From: Muriicola sp041628355
Lineage (GTDB): Bacteria > Bacteroidota > Bacteroidia > Flavobacteriales > Flavobacteriaceae
Assembly: GCA_041628355.1 (NCBI GenBank)
Contig: JBFKPJ010000001.1
Location: 26,407 to 90,406, forward strand
Direction: 5' to 3'
Length of the DNA stretch: 64,000 bases
Positions 9,028 through 17,723 of the stretch are shown here, piece by piece (the first letter of the stretch is position 1; each line of letters begins with the position of its first letter). Below the pieces are notes generated by a model that was not told the origin of the DNA, made no database searches, and worked only from the letters and a program-made list of their open reading frames with translations. The translations under genes and the position numbers were made by a program.

Positions 9028-9729
9028 ATGGAAAAACGAATAAAAAAAGAGAATCATTACCTGGGCAGGAGCAACTGGCTCAGGGCCTCCATCCTCGGGG
9101 CAAATGACGGTATTCTCTCTACGGCCAGTATCATTGTCGGGGTGGCTGCAGCTTCCACCTCACGGGAGCCCATCGTGATCGCAGGGGTAGCCGGACTGGT
9201 GGCGGGTGCCCTGTCCATGGCGGCAGGGGAATACGTTTCGGTCAGTTCCCAGACGGATATAGAAACGTCGGACCTGGACAGGGAGCGAAGGGAACTCAGG
9301 GATATGCCCGAGGAGGAACTCAAAGAGCTGGCCCATATTTACCAGTTGAGAGGCCTGAGTCCGGACCTGGCCATGAAAGTGGCGCAACAGCTTACGGAGC
9401 ACGATGCCCTGGGAGCACATGCCCGTGATGAACTGGGGATCCACAGCCTCACCCGGGCCAAACCCCTGGAAGCGGCGATAGCCTCAGGTGCATCCTTTGT
9501 CTTCGGTGCAATTCTTCCGGTCATAGCTGCTCTACTGATCCCTGTTAAATTAATGATCCTGTGGCAATACATCCTTACCACCATCTTTCTGATCATTCTG
9601 GGCGCTTACGCCGCCAAGGCAGGAGGGTCAAGTGTGAGAAAGGCCGTGCTCAGGATCACTTTCTGGGGCACCATTGCCATGGGGGTAACCGCTTATATCG
9701 GTCACCTCTTCGGGGTATCGGTCTCTTGA
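9028..9729 (+). CDS. VIT1/CCC1 family transporter (iron or manganese)
   Basis: The 234-residue protein has the family signature LGANDGILSTASIIVGVAAA near its N-terminus, a GAGLVAGALSMAAGEYVSVSSQ-type second segment, a charged middle domain (DLDRERRELRDMPEEELKELA), and three further helices. Plant and yeast relatives move Fe2+ or Mn2+ out of the cytosol; bacterial substrate is not known. The start is taken at ATG 9028, preceded by AAAAGAGGAAACT; a TTG at 8998 in the same frame is a weaker alternative. It follows the CPA2 antiporter by 38 nt. Confidence 0.86.
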   Translation: MEKRIKKENHYLGRSNWLRASILGANDGILSTASIIVGVAAASTSREPIVIAGVAGLVAGALSMAAGEYVSVSSQTDIETSDLDRERRELRDMPEEELKELAHIYQLRGLSPDLAMKVAQQLTEHDALGAHARDELGIHSLTRAKPLEAAIASGASFVFGAILPVIAALLIPVKLMILWQYILTTIFLIILGAYAAKAGGSSVRKAVLRITFWGTIAMGVTAYIGHLFGVSVS

Positions 9730-9814
9730 TGAAGTGGCCTGGTGCCAAAACTGATATCATAAAATTTCGTAGCTTTTTAGGGAAAATTTTTCTGACTGCT
9801 TATGAGCAAAGGCA

Positions 9815-10897
9815 ATGGTAAAAAAAATCAATATGGCGAGATTCGTTAAAAAGGCAAAACAGGATATAGGTCTGGCACCGGATGACCTCATTTTTCGGGG
9901 GAAGAAAAAGGCCAACGAGGTACTGCTTCGCATTATAGACTTCAACGAGGATACCCTGGAGGAAGATGCTGTACAACTGGTTCGGGACGTGCTCAAATAC
10001 AAGGAAAAGGATACGGTTACCTGGCTGAATGTGGACGGGCTTCACAATGAAGCCATCATGAAAGAGATCGCCGAGACCCTTGACCTGGACACGCTGGTCC
10101 TTGCGGAGGTCATGCAAACCCAGGCCAGGCCCAGGGTAATAGAATATGACAACTGCATCCTGATCACCATCAAGATGATGCAGCAGAGAGAGGACTCGCA
10201 CCAGATCATCGTGGAAAACCTGAGCATCATCCTTACCGAGGATATGCTCATCTCCTTCCAGGAACGAAGGGGGGACGTTTTCGAACCGGTCCGTGAGCGC
10301 ATCCGGAAACAAAAGAAAAGGATACGACACGGGGGAACGGATTACCTGGCTTTTGCCCTCCTGGATATCGTGATCGACAATTACCTGTACGTGCTGAGCG
10401 TACTGGGGGAAAAGATCGAAGCCCTGGAAGATACCCTGGTGGTCAACCCCAATGAAGTGATCATCAACGAGATCAACAAGTACAAGAGGGAACTGAATTT
10501 TCTGCGGAAGAATATCAAACCGGCCAAAGAGATGATCTTTTCCCTGGGAAAACTGGAAACGGAATTTATTGATGAGTCTACCTATGTCCACTTCAAGGAA
10601 CTCGAAGACAATATCAGTCAGGCGAATGAAGTATCGGACAGTTACAGGGATATCCTTTCCGACCAGCTCAATATTTACCACACCACGATCAGCAGTAAAC
10701 TCAACGACGTGATGAAGGTACTTACCATATTCTCGGTGATCTTCATCCCCCTTACCTTTATCGCCGGGATCTATGGGACCAATTTTGATATTTTACCCGA
10801 ACTGCACTACCAATACAGCTATTTTATCATGCTGGGTGTGATGATCGTGATCGCTTTGGGCATGCTGATCTATTTTAAACGGAATAAATGGCTCTGA
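9815..10897 (+). CDS. corA: CorA-family magnesium/cobalt channel with a GTN variant motif
   Basis: A 360-residue protein with a long acidic, helical cytoplasmic domain and two C-terminal membrane helices (about 296-318 and 334-354), as in CorA. The loop between them, which in CorA proteins carries the YGMNF signature forming the periplasmic selectivity entrance, reads YGTNF here (G321, T322, N323). The acidic tip DILPE follows. The C-terminus ends in basic residues KRNKW, as usual. Start at ATG 9815; ATG 9833 is possible. It probably imports Mg2+, but the signature change makes the ion less certain. Confidence 0.82.
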   Translation: MVKKINMARFVKKAKQDIGLAPDDLIFRGKKKANEVLLRIIDFNEDTLEEDAVQLVRDVLKYKEKDTVTWLNVDGLHNEAIMKEIAETLDLDTLVLAEVMQTQARPRVIEYDNCILITIKMMQQREDSHQIIVENLSIILTEDMLISFQERRGDVFEPVRERIRKQKKRIRHGGTDYLAFALLDIVIDNYLYVLSVLGEKIEALEDTLVVNPNEVIINEINKYKRELNFLRKNIKPAKEMIFSLGKLETEFIDESTYVHFKELEDNISQANEVSDSYRDILSDQLNIYHTTISSKLNDVMKVLTIFSVIFIPLTFIAGIYGTNFDILPELHYQYSYFIMLGVMIVIALGMLIYFKRNKWL

Positions 10898-10938
10898 CCT
10901 CGGCTTGCCTTAGATGCCAAGAAGATCTCGAAGTCATG

Positions 10939-10973
10939 AAAAAAAAACCGCCGATGCACCTGCACCGACGGTT
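10939..10973 (-). terminator. Intrinsic terminator downstream of the fasciclin gene
   Basis: On the minus strand AACCG (10973-10969) pairs with CGGTT (10950-10946), with further pairing inside interrupted by two mismatches (TGC with GCA near the loop), followed by a run of nine T (10947-10939). It lies 45 nt past the fasciclin stop. It also sits between convergent genes, so it may end the corA transcript as well. Confidence 0.55.
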
Positions 10974-11017
10974 CCACTAAAAAACCAACCAAACAACTAA
11001 CTAAACTGGAAATGAAT

Positions 11018-11596
11018 CTACATCACCGGTAATACTACCGTATCGACCACGTGGATCACCCCATTGGACTGATTCACGTCGCTGATAGATACCGTGGAAA
11101 TATTTCCGGCAACATCCTTTAACTGAACTTTTTGCCCTTTGAGCATGGCGGTCAGGGTAGCCCCATTCACCGTGGAGAATGTAGCCTTTCCGTTCCCTTC
11201 TTTAATAGCCTTTACAATATCAGCTGCATTGTACTTCCCCGCCAGTACATGGTAGGTAAGGACAGCCTGCAGAGTCGGCTTGTTTTTTGGTTCCAGGAGG
11301 GAGGCAACAGTTCCTTCAGGTAATTTATTAAATGCCTCGTTGGTTGGAGCAAAAACGGTAAAGGGGCCGTCTCCCTGAAGTGTTTCTACCAGTCCGGCAG
11401 CCTTGACAGCGGCCACAAGGGTAGTGTGATCCTTGGAGTTAACCGCGTTGGAAATAATATCCTTGCTGGGATACATAGCGGCACCCCCGACCATCTTTGT
11501 CTTTTGATCCATCATGGGTTTTTGGGCCATCAGGGAGGTGGCAGAAAATAGGATTACCGCAAGAGAAGCGATTCTGAACATTTTACGTGTCTTCAT
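11018..11596 (-). CDS. Secreted fasciclin-domain protein
   Basis: A 192-residue protein with a signal peptide (to about residue 24, ATSLMAQ) and one fasciclin (FAS1) domain. The two conserved FAS1 blocks are visible: GPFTVFAPTNEAFNKLP (about 100-116) and the C-terminal SNGVIHVVDTVVLP. FAS1 domains act in cell adhesion and surface protein contacts; no enzyme function is known. It has its own terminator and is divergent from the SRPBCC gene with about 115 nt between. Confidence 0.9.
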   Translation of the reverse strand: MKTRKMFRIASLAVILFSATSLMAQKPMMDQKTKMVGGAAMYPSKDIISNAVNSKDHTTLVAAVKAAGLVETLQGDGPFTVFAPTNEAFNKLPEGTVASLLEPKNKPTLQAVLTYHVLAGKYNAADIVKAIKEGNGKATFSTVNGATLTAMLKGQKVQLKDVAGNISTVSISDVNQSNGVIHVVDTVVLPVM

Positions 11597-11711
11597 AATT
11601 ATTTCTTTATTTTAGGATTTACCTTACCTACGGAAGGTTTCTGCCAGAGGTTTGGTTTTTTGTTCCCTTTTTAAAAAATTTAACATTTGCGTCTGCAATA
11701 CTGCATTGATC

Positions 11712-12146
11712 ATGAAAAAATCGGACCCCCCTATTCTTGTGGAGGCTTCCTTTGAAAGGAGCGCGGCCTCTCTCTGGAAGGCCCTTACCTATCTTCCCGA
11801 GATGAAAAAATGGTACTTTGAGATGCTTCCGGCCTTTGAGGCCAAAGCGGGATTCAAGACCGCATTTAAAGTGCAATCTGAAGACCGGCAATTCACCCAT
11901 CAGTGGGAAGTGCTCGAAGCAGAGCAAGGATCGAAGATTACCTATCGCTGGACCTTTGCGGAATATCCGGGGGCCTCTACTTCCACTTTTGAAGTAACCG
12001 GGGATGAGAATCGGGCCCATCTCCTGCTTACTGTACTTGTTCAGGAAGACTTCCCGGATGACATCCCGGAATTCAGGCGGGAAAGTTGTATCGGCGGATG
12101 GGATTATTTCATTCACGGGAACCTGAAGAATTACATGTCTGCCTAA
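11712..12146 (+). CDS. SRPBCC (START-like) domain protein
   Basis: The 144-residue protein shows the START/Bet v1-like helix-grip fold of the SRPBCC superfamily, AHSA1 branch: VEASFERSAASLWKALT at the start, the turn WYFEMLPAFEAKAGFKTAF, and the closing helix of SCIGGWDYFIHGNLKNYM. Such proteins bind hydrophobic ligands; the function of this one is unknown. Start chosen at ATG 11712 (MKKSDPP), since the 20 residues upstream are not family-like. An MFS transporter begins 16 nt downstream, and the two may be co-transcribed. Confidence 0.78.
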   Translation: MKKSDPPILVEASFERSAASLWKALTYLPEMKKWYFEMLPAFEAKAGFKTAFKVQSEDRQFTHQWEVLEAEQGSKITYRWTFAEYPGASTSTFEVTGDENRAHLLLTVLVQEDFPDDIPEFRRESCIGGWDYFIHGNLKNYMSA

Positions 12147-12162
12147 TCCCCAAAAGCGACTT

Positions 12163-13320
12163 ATGCAGCGAAATAAAGTCCTACTCTTCATTGTATTGTC
12201 CCAATTCTTCTGCACCTCCCTTTGGTTTGCCGGGAACGGAGTGCTGGATAACCTCATCTTCGAGTACCGCCTTACCAAACAGGCTCTCGGCCATCTCACC
12301 TCTGCTGTACAGGTAGGGTTTATCACCGGAACCCTGGTCTTTGCTGTGATGACCATCGCCGACCGATATTCCCCTTCCAGGGTCTTTTTCTTTTCGGCCC
12401 TTTTCGCAGGAGTCAGCAATCTGGGCCTGATGTGGGAAGGAAATACATTGCTGACCCTGTTCGCCTCCAGGTTGTTCACAGGGTTTTTCCTGGCCGGCAT
12501 CTATCCGGTAGGCATGAAGATCGCCGCCGATTATTTTGAAAAAGGCCTGGGCCGGTCCCTCTCCTTTCTTGTAGGAGCATTGGTGCTGGGAACGGCCCTG
12601 CCGCATCTGTTGAAGGGATATTTTTTAGGGGCGGATTGGAAATATGTGGTTATCGCGACCTCCATCCTTTCCCTGGCTGGGGGTGCCCTTGTCTGGGCAG
12701 GGATCCCCGATGGTCCTTATCGGAAGGCCGCAACCGGTTTTAAATGGAATGCCGTGTTCACTGTTTTTGGAAACCGAAATCTGCGGCAGGCGGCAATCGG
12801 GTACTTTGGGCACATGTGGGAACTGTACGCTTTCTGGGCCTTTATTCCGGTGGCCCTTGTGTACTATCAGGACCTCCATAACCGGAAGCTGGACACCTCT
12901 TTATGGGCTTTTCTTATCATAGCCATTGGGTCCCTGGGGTGTGTGCTGGGAGGCTTCCTTTCCGAACGATACGGTGTCAGGAGAACGGCCTTTAGGGCCT
13001 TGCTCTTTTCCTGTGTTTGCTGCGTGCTCTCCCCCCTATTGATCTTCCAGCCGGTTCCCTGCCTTTTCCTCGCTTTCTATCTTCTGTGGGGTATGGCAGT
13101 GATCGCAGATTCTCCATTGTTCTCCACCCTGGTGGCACATAATGCTGCCGGTCCCCTGAAAGGGTCGGCTCTCACCATGGTGAATTGCATAGGGTTCGGG
13201 ATCACCATCCTGAGCATCCAGTTGCTCAACTCACTTCAGGATCTCATGACACCCGCCTGGATCTTCACGGTCCTGGCCCCGGGGCCCGTGATGGGCCTCC
13301 TTGCCCTGAAGAAGAAATAA
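12163..13320 (+). CDS. MFS transporter
   Basis: A 385-residue membrane protein with about 12 helices and a major-facilitator loop-2/3 region (ADRYSPSRVFFFSALF), a second-half SERYGVRRTAFRAL counterpart, and SRLFTGFFLAGIYPVGMKIAADYF in helix 4-5. The sequence does not name a substrate; the short, compact form with a YPVGMK motif occurs in MFS proteins of diverse roles. It is probably in one operon with the upstream SRPBCC gene and is convergent with rny. Confidence 0.82.
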   Translation: MQRNKVLLFIVLSQFFCTSLWFAGNGVLDNLIFEYRLTKQALGHLTSAVQVGFITGTLVFAVMTIADRYSPSRVFFFSALFAGVSNLGLMWEGNTLLTLFASRLFTGFFLAGIYPVGMKIAADYFEKGLGRSLSFLVGALVLGTALPHLLKGYFLGADWKYVVIATSILSLAGGALVWAGIPDGPYRKAATGFKWNAVFTVFGNRNLRQAAIGYFGHMWELYAFWAFIPVALVYYQDLHNRKLDTSLWAFLIIAIGSLGCVLGGFLSERYGVRRTAFRALLFSCVCCVLSPLLIFQPVPCLFLAFYLLWGMAVIADSPLFSTLVAHNAAGPLKGSALTMVNCIGFGITILSIQLLNSLQDLMTPAWIFTVLAPGPVMGLLALKKK

Positions 13321-13367
13321 TAGGGTACCCTGTACCGGCGCGCCCGGAGATGGTATTTCAGATAATT

Positions 13368-14939
13368 CTACTTGGCCACATTCACAGCCCTGGTTTCCCG
13401 TATCACGGTTACTTTCACCTGACCGGGATAGGTCATGTCTGTCTGGATCTTCTGGGAGATCTCAAAAGAAAGCTGGGCCGCTTTTTCATCACTTACCTTT
13501 TCACTTTCGACAATAACCCGCAATTCCCGGCCTGCCTGGATAGCATAAGCCTTTTGTACCCCACCGAATCCAAAGGCGATGTCCTCCAGGTCCTTCAGCC
13601 GCTGAATGTAGGAATCCAGCACCTGTCGCCTCGCCCCCGGCCTGGCACCGCTGATGGCGTCACACACCTGAATAATAGGAGAGATCAGGGTGTTCATTTC
13701 AATTTCGTCATGGTGTGCCCCAATCGCGTTACACACTTCTGGTTTCTCCCCGTATTTCTCTGCCCATTGCATCCCCAGGATGGCATGGGGCGTTTCCAGT
13801 TCAGTCTCTGTATTGGGGACCTTCCCGATATCATGGAGCAAGCCTGCCCGCTTCGCGAGCTTGGGGTTGAGCCCCAGCTCAGCCGCCATAACCCCGCAAA
13901 GTTTGGCAACCTCCCTGGAGTGCTGCAAGAGGTTCTGGCCGTAGGACGAACGGTATTTCATCCGTCCGACCGCCTTGATCAGTTCCGGGTGAAGTCCGTG
14001 TATGCCGAGATCGATCACGGTGCGTTTCCCAATCTCCACGATCTCCTGCTCGATCTGTTTCTCTGTTTTCCTCACCACTTCCTCTATGCGCGCCGGGTGA
14101 ATACGGCCATCGGTCACCAGCTTGTGGAGGGACAGCCTGGCTACCTCCCTGCGTACGGAATCAAAACACGACAGGATGATGGCTTCAGGAGTATCATCCA
14201 CGATAATCTCTACCCCGGTGACGGATTCAAGGGCCCTGATGTTGCGCCCTTCACGGCCGATGATCCGACCTTTGACGTCATCAGATTCCAGGTTAAAGAC
14301 AGAGACACAATTCTCCACAGCCTCTTCCGTACCGATCCTCTGGATGGTATTGATCACGATCTTCTTGGCCTCTTGCTGGGCGGTCAGTTTTGCTTCTTCC
14401 AGGGTAGACTGCATAAACGCCATAGCGTCAGACTTGGCGGTCTCTTTCAAAGACTCCAGCAACTGGTTTGTCGCCTCCTCGGCAGACAAGCCTGAGATCA
14501 CCTCGAGTTGCTGTACCTGGCTCTTGTGCAGTTTCTCCACCTCGGTCTGTTTCTTTTCATACAATTCCACCTTGTGGTCCAGGTCCCTGATCTTGCCCTC
14601 GAGTTGTTCGTTGAGTTTTTTATTCCTGGCCAGTTCACTGCTCACCTGGGATTCTTTGTCCCTGGTGCGCTTTTCAGATTCCGAGATCTTCTTTTCCTTG
14701 TTGATGATGACCTTCTCGTGCTCTGCCTTCAATTCCAGGAATTTCTCTTTCGCCTGGAAGATCTTGTCCTTTTTGATGTTCTCTCCTTCAGCTTCCGCAT
14801 TCTTCAAGAGGGCGGCCGCCTCTTTCTTGGCATTGGCCAGTGTTTTGGATGCTTTTCCCTTCTCCAGGAATTTGGCGATGGCAAAGCCTATGATCAGGCC
14901 TAAGGCACCCGTGATGAGTATTATTGTTGTAGTGTCCAT
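13368..14939 (-). CDS. rny: Ribonuclease Y
   Basis: The 523-residue protein has the RNase Y order: one N-terminal membrane anchor (TIILITGALGLIIGFAIA), a long coiled coil rich in Lys/Glu (about 30-210), a KH RNA-binding domain (GRIIGREGRNIRALE, a GxxGxN-like loop), and an HD domain with the metal-binding LLHDIGK motif in the C-terminal half. It is a membrane-bound endonuclease that starts mRNA decay. Between it and upstream zapA lies a probable 6S RNA gene on the same strand. Confidence 0.95.
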   Translation of the reverse strand: MDTTTIILITGALGLIIGFAIAKFLEKGKASKTLANAKKEAAALLKNAEAEGENIKKDKIFQAKEKFLELKAEHEKVIINKEKKISESEKRTRDKESQVSSELARNKKLNEQLEGKIRDLDHKVELYEKKQTEVEKLHKSQVQQLEVISGLSAEEATNQLLESLKETAKSDAMAFMQSTLEEAKLTAQQEAKKIVINTIQRIGTEEAVENCVSVFNLESDDVKGRIIGREGRNIRALESVTGVEIIVDDTPEAIILSCFDSVRREVARLSLHKLVTDGRIHPARIEEVVRKTEKQIEQEIVEIGKRTVIDLGIHGLHPELIKAVGRMKYRSSYGQNLLQHSREVAKLCGVMAAELGLNPKLAKRAGLLHDIGKVPNTETELETPHAILGMQWAEKYGEKPEVCNAIGAHHDEIEMNTLISPIIQVCDAISGARPGARRQVLDSYIQRLKDLEDIAFGFGGVQKAYAIQAGRELRVIVESEKVSDEKAAQLSFEISQKIQTDMTYPGQVKVTVIRETRAVNVAK

Positions 14940-15057
14940 GAGTTAGTTTTGTTTTGGGAGGGAACGCTCCCTCCGAAATATGAAATGGATGATCCAGCCG
15001 ATCTGTATCTGCCGGTCCTCCCGTGGTTCTCATTCCATTCCGAAATGACGAATGGAA

Positions 15058-15226
15058 ATAAAAAAGCCCACATTGATGGAAGTTTTGTACAAACTCCTAT
15101 AAACAGGTTTAGGGCTAACAGACTGCTCAAGGATCCTTTCAGGAAGGCCTGCTTTTACAATCTAAACTCACCCTTTTTAAACTAATTAATGTTGAGTTTG
15201 TCAAAATTTATTTACCAATGTGGGCA
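15058..15226 (-). ncRNA. ssrS: Probable 6S RNA
   Basis: On the minus strand a roughly 165-nt stretch folds as one long rod. GCCCACATTG (15225-15216) pairs perfectly with CAATGTGGGC (15075-15066), which is followed directly by a T-run (15065-15060). Further in, TTTTG-ACAAACTC pairs with GAGTTTGT-A-CAAAA (13 bp, one bulged A). Next comes a large asymmetric central bubble, then GTTTAG with CTAAAC and an apical hairpin around TCCTGAAAGGA. A closed rod with a central bubble is the form of 6S RNA, which mimics an open promoter to hold RNA polymerase. Position directly after zapA on the same strand matches the zapA-ssrS order in E. coli. I found no convincing promoter, so it may be processed from the zapA transcript. 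Confidence 0.75.
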
Positions 15227-15249
15227 GTAAATTATGTATGTTAAAGAAC

Positions 15250-15546
15250 TTATTTAAAGCCGAGCTTTTCATTGACCAGCTGGTCCAGCGCCGTCAGTCG
15301 TTCCACGACCTCCCGGGTATCTTCCATCCTGTCAATGCCGCGTTGTTCAATCTTGGAGGCAAACTGCAAGGCACACATGGCCAGTACATCCTGCTTGTCT
15401 CTTACAGCGTAATTCTGCTCAAATTTTTTGGCGAGCTGTTCGATGTTCTTCGCTGCTTTTCGCAGGCCTTCTTCCTGACTTGGATCAATGGTCAGGGGAT
15501 AAACACGGTCCGCGATTGACAGCTTGATCTTTAGTTTCTCCGCCAT
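15250..15546 (-). CDS. zapA: Cell division protein ZapA
   Basis: A 98-residue protein with the ZapA layout: an N-terminal beta-rich dimer domain (KLKIKLSIADRVYPLTIDP, then EEGLRKAAKNIEQLAKKFEQ) and a C-terminal helix for coiled-coil tetramerisation (RMEDTREVVERLTALDQLV). ZapA cross-links FtsZ filaments at the division ring. It follows the coiled-coil gene by 12 nt and is followed by the probable 6S RNA. Length is typical. Confidence 0.88.
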   Translation of the reverse strand: MAEKLKIKLSIADRVYPLTIDPSQEEGLRKAAKNIEQLAKKFEQNYAVRDKQDVLAMCALQFASKIEQRGIDRMEDTREVVERLTALDQLVNEKLGFK

Positions 15547-15558
15547 ATTTTGAGTCCA

Positions 15559-15849
15559 TTATTCAGCGAGCTGAGAGATGCAATGGTCCAACTCCCTGAT
15601 CAATGTATTTATTTTGAGCTTGGCTTCTGTTTTATTTGTTTCACTGCCCAGCATTGAATTTGCCAGCTTAAGGGATTCGTATCTCTCCTCCCATTCTTGA
15701 ACGGATTTCTTTGTGGCCTCGTGATCCTGCTTGATCTGGATCAATTCTTCCTCCAGTCTTCCTTTAGCTTGATTGAGCAATTCCACCTTGTGCAATAGCT
15801 TACTGATCTTATTTTCAAGGGAATCAACTATATCAACCAATTCGCTCAT
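15559..15849 (-). CDS. Small coiled-coil protein upstream of zapA
   Basis: A 96-residue, highly charged protein predicted to be almost entirely coiled coil (LENKISKLLHKVELLNQAKGR and onward), with a conserved-looking C-terminal helix INTLIRELDHCISQLAE. Start at ATG 15849 (MSELVDIVDS), since a Bacteroidota promoter -7 element ends 22 nt upstream of it. Position just ahead of zapA suggests a division-ring partner, perhaps a functional match to ZapB, but I see no sequence homology that proves this. Confidence 0.75.
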   Translation of the reverse strand: MSELVDIVDSLENKISKLLHKVELLNQAKGRLEEELIQIKQDHEATKKSVQEWEERYESLKLANSMLGSETNKTEAKLKINTLIRELDHCISQLAE

Positions 15850-15870
15850 GGGCAACCCAATGCTTTCAAA

Positions 15871-15901
15871 CAAAGTTAACATTCCTGGGACGACTTCGCA
15901 A
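15871..15901 (-). promoter_or_regulatory. Promoter of the coiled-coil/zapA operon
   Basis: On the minus strand TTG (15901-15899), 20 nt, then TAACTTTG (15878-15871) matches the Bacteroidota -33/-7 pattern TTG-N19-20-TAnnTTTG. The start codon of the coiled-coil protein follows 21 nt later. Confidence 0.65.
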
Positions 15902-16027
15902 TAGTTTTTCCATTTATTCCATCAGTCTCCCGTCGATGTGGACCCTGAGGGCGATTCGTTGGACTTCAGGCTCAGTTTTATTTTAAAGTTATTGCGCTAT
16001 TAATTAATTTCGTGCCAACCCTAGTCT

Positions 16028-17719
16028 ATGAAGAAGAGTATTTTCCTGCTTTCCATTATTTTGATTCAGAATGTCTTAGGGCAGGAGAACTATCCCAGGG
16101 ATGCCTTCAGGTCGCCCCTGGACATTCCCCTGATCCTCGCAGGAACATTCGGGGAACTGCGTTCCAATCATTTTCATTCCGGCATCGATATCAAAACGCA
16201 GCAACGCCAGGGCCTCCCGGTCTTCGCGATAGCAGATGGCACCATAACAAGGATCAAAGTATCCCATTGGGGATACGGCAAGGCCCTTTATATTGCACAT
16301 CCCAACGGATATACTTCTGTCTATGCCCACCTGCAGAAATTCAGTCCTGAAATCGAAGCCTTTGTAAAAGAGACCCAGTATCGCAACCGCTCCTATGAGA
16401 TCGAGGTCTTCCCGGAATACGGGCAGCTCAGGGTGAGCAAGGATTCCCTGGTAGCTTACACGGGAAATACAGGGGGTTCTTCAGGTCCCCACCTTCATTT
16501 TGAGATCAGGAGCAGCCTTACAGAAAAACCCACCAATCCCCTGCTGTACGGACTGGATGTGCGTGACGCCACCAATCCCACCCTGGAATCCCTGTACGCA
16601 TACCCCCTTTCTACGGATGCCGTGGTCAATCAAAGCGAGGAACGGGTACAACTCTCTTTGAACAGGCAGGGGGATGGTTCTTACCTGGCAGACGAGGTCA
16701 GGGCGATAGGGACCATCGGTTTCGGCGTTGCCGCCTTCGACCGCCAGGACCTCGCGGCCAACCAGAATGGCCTGTACGAACTGGAGCAAAAGGTAAACGG
16801 GCGGATCATTTCTACTTTGGACTTCGACTCCTTCTCTTTTGGCGAGACACGGCTGATCAATACCCTGATCGATTACGAGTACCTTTCTAAATATCGCAGG
16901 CGCATCCAGCGGTGTTTTAAGACCAACGGAAATGATCTCAGCATTTACAGAGATTTGGTCAATGACGGCAAACTGACCGTGTTGCCCGGAATGAACTACA
17001 CGGTCGAGATCACCCTTAAGGATCTTGCCGGTAACTCCACCAAGGCTATCATCCCAATTGTGGGAATCAGTGAGACTCCCCAGCAAAAGAAAGAGATTCT
17101 CAAGACCCCGTACTACATCGCCTCCGGCAAACCGAACAATTTTGATCTGGGAAAGGCCAGGCTGTTCTTCCCCCCCAACACGTTTTACGAAGACTTTTAC
17201 ATAGACCTCAGGGCTGACCGCGACACGGTAACGGTCCACAACAACAGCGTCCCCGTTCACAAGAACTTCACCCTAACCTTTGATATGGAAGGGTATGATG
17301 AGAGTTTTCTCAGGACTGCTTTTATCGCCCGCCTCGATGATCGCAAGAGGCCCGACTATATGAAGACCTATAAAAGGGGAAATACCTTTACTATCCGTAC
17401 CCGGTCCCTGGGCACTTACACCCTGGCCCGGGACACCGTGCCACCCACCATCAGGCCAAAGAATTTCAAGGCGAAACAATGGCTGACCAATTACAGGTAC
17501 CTGAGCCTGCTTATCTCCGACGATCTGAGCGGGATAGCTTCCTATGAGGCTACCCTGAATGGGGAATGGATCCTGATGGAATACGAGCCAAAGAACAACA
17601 CCATCACCTATAATTTCGACGACAAGATCCTGGACCAGAAGCAATGCGACCTCAAGGTGGTCGTGACCGACAATGTCGGGAATTCCACTACCTTTACGAG
17701 TAGTTTTTTCAGAAGTTAG
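16028..17719 (+). CDS. Secreted M23 family metallopeptidase (LytM-like)
   Basis: The 563-residue protein has a signal peptide (to about residue 19, QNVLGQ), then an M23 peptidase domain with zinc ligands in HFHSGIDIKT (HxxxxxD) and the closing HLHFE motif, plus the GNTGGSSGPHLHFEI segment. The remaining 370 residues hold beta-rich repeats (for example VTDNVGNSTTF near the end) of unknown role. M23 enzymes cut peptide bridges in peptidoglycan. It is first in a tight three-gene unit with a TonB receptor (4 nt on) and a secreted 213-residue protein. Confidence 0.9.
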   Translation: MKKSIFLLSIILIQNVLGQENYPRDAFRSPLDIPLILAGTFGELRSNHFHSGIDIKTQQRQGLPVFAIADGTITRIKVSHWGYGKALYIAHPNGYTSVYAHLQKFSPEIEAFVKETQYRNRSYEIEVFPEYGQLRVSKDSLVAYTGNTGGSSGPHLHFEIRSSLTEKPTNPLLYGLDVRDATNPTLESLYAYPLSTDAVVNQSEERVQLSLNRQGDGSYLADEVRAIGTIGFGVAAFDRQDLAANQNGLYELEQKVNGRIISTLDFDSFSFGETRLINTLIDYEYLSKYRRRIQRCFKTNGNDLSIYRDLVNDGKLTVLPGMNYTVEITLKDLAGNSTKAIIPIVGISETPQQKKEILKTPYYIASGKPNNFDLGKARLFFPPNTFYEDFYIDLRADRDTVTVHNNSVPVHKNFTLTFDMEGYDESFLRTAFIARLDDRKRPDYMKTYKRGNTFTIRTRSLGTYTLARDTVPPTIRPKNFKAKQWLTNYRYLSLLISDDLSGIASYEATLNGEWILMEYEPKNNTITYNFDDKILDQKQCDLKVVVTDNVGNSTTFTSSFFRS

Positions 17720-17723
17720 GCTC

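Noticed and set aside
9800..10681. Minus-strand frame of 293 codons opposite corA
   Set aside because: Antisense shadow caused by strong codon bias; no start signal or family.
13185..14495. Plus-strand frame of 436 codons opposite rny
   Set aside because: It is a shadow of the rny coding frame: the real protein has all RNase Y domains, and the shadow has none.
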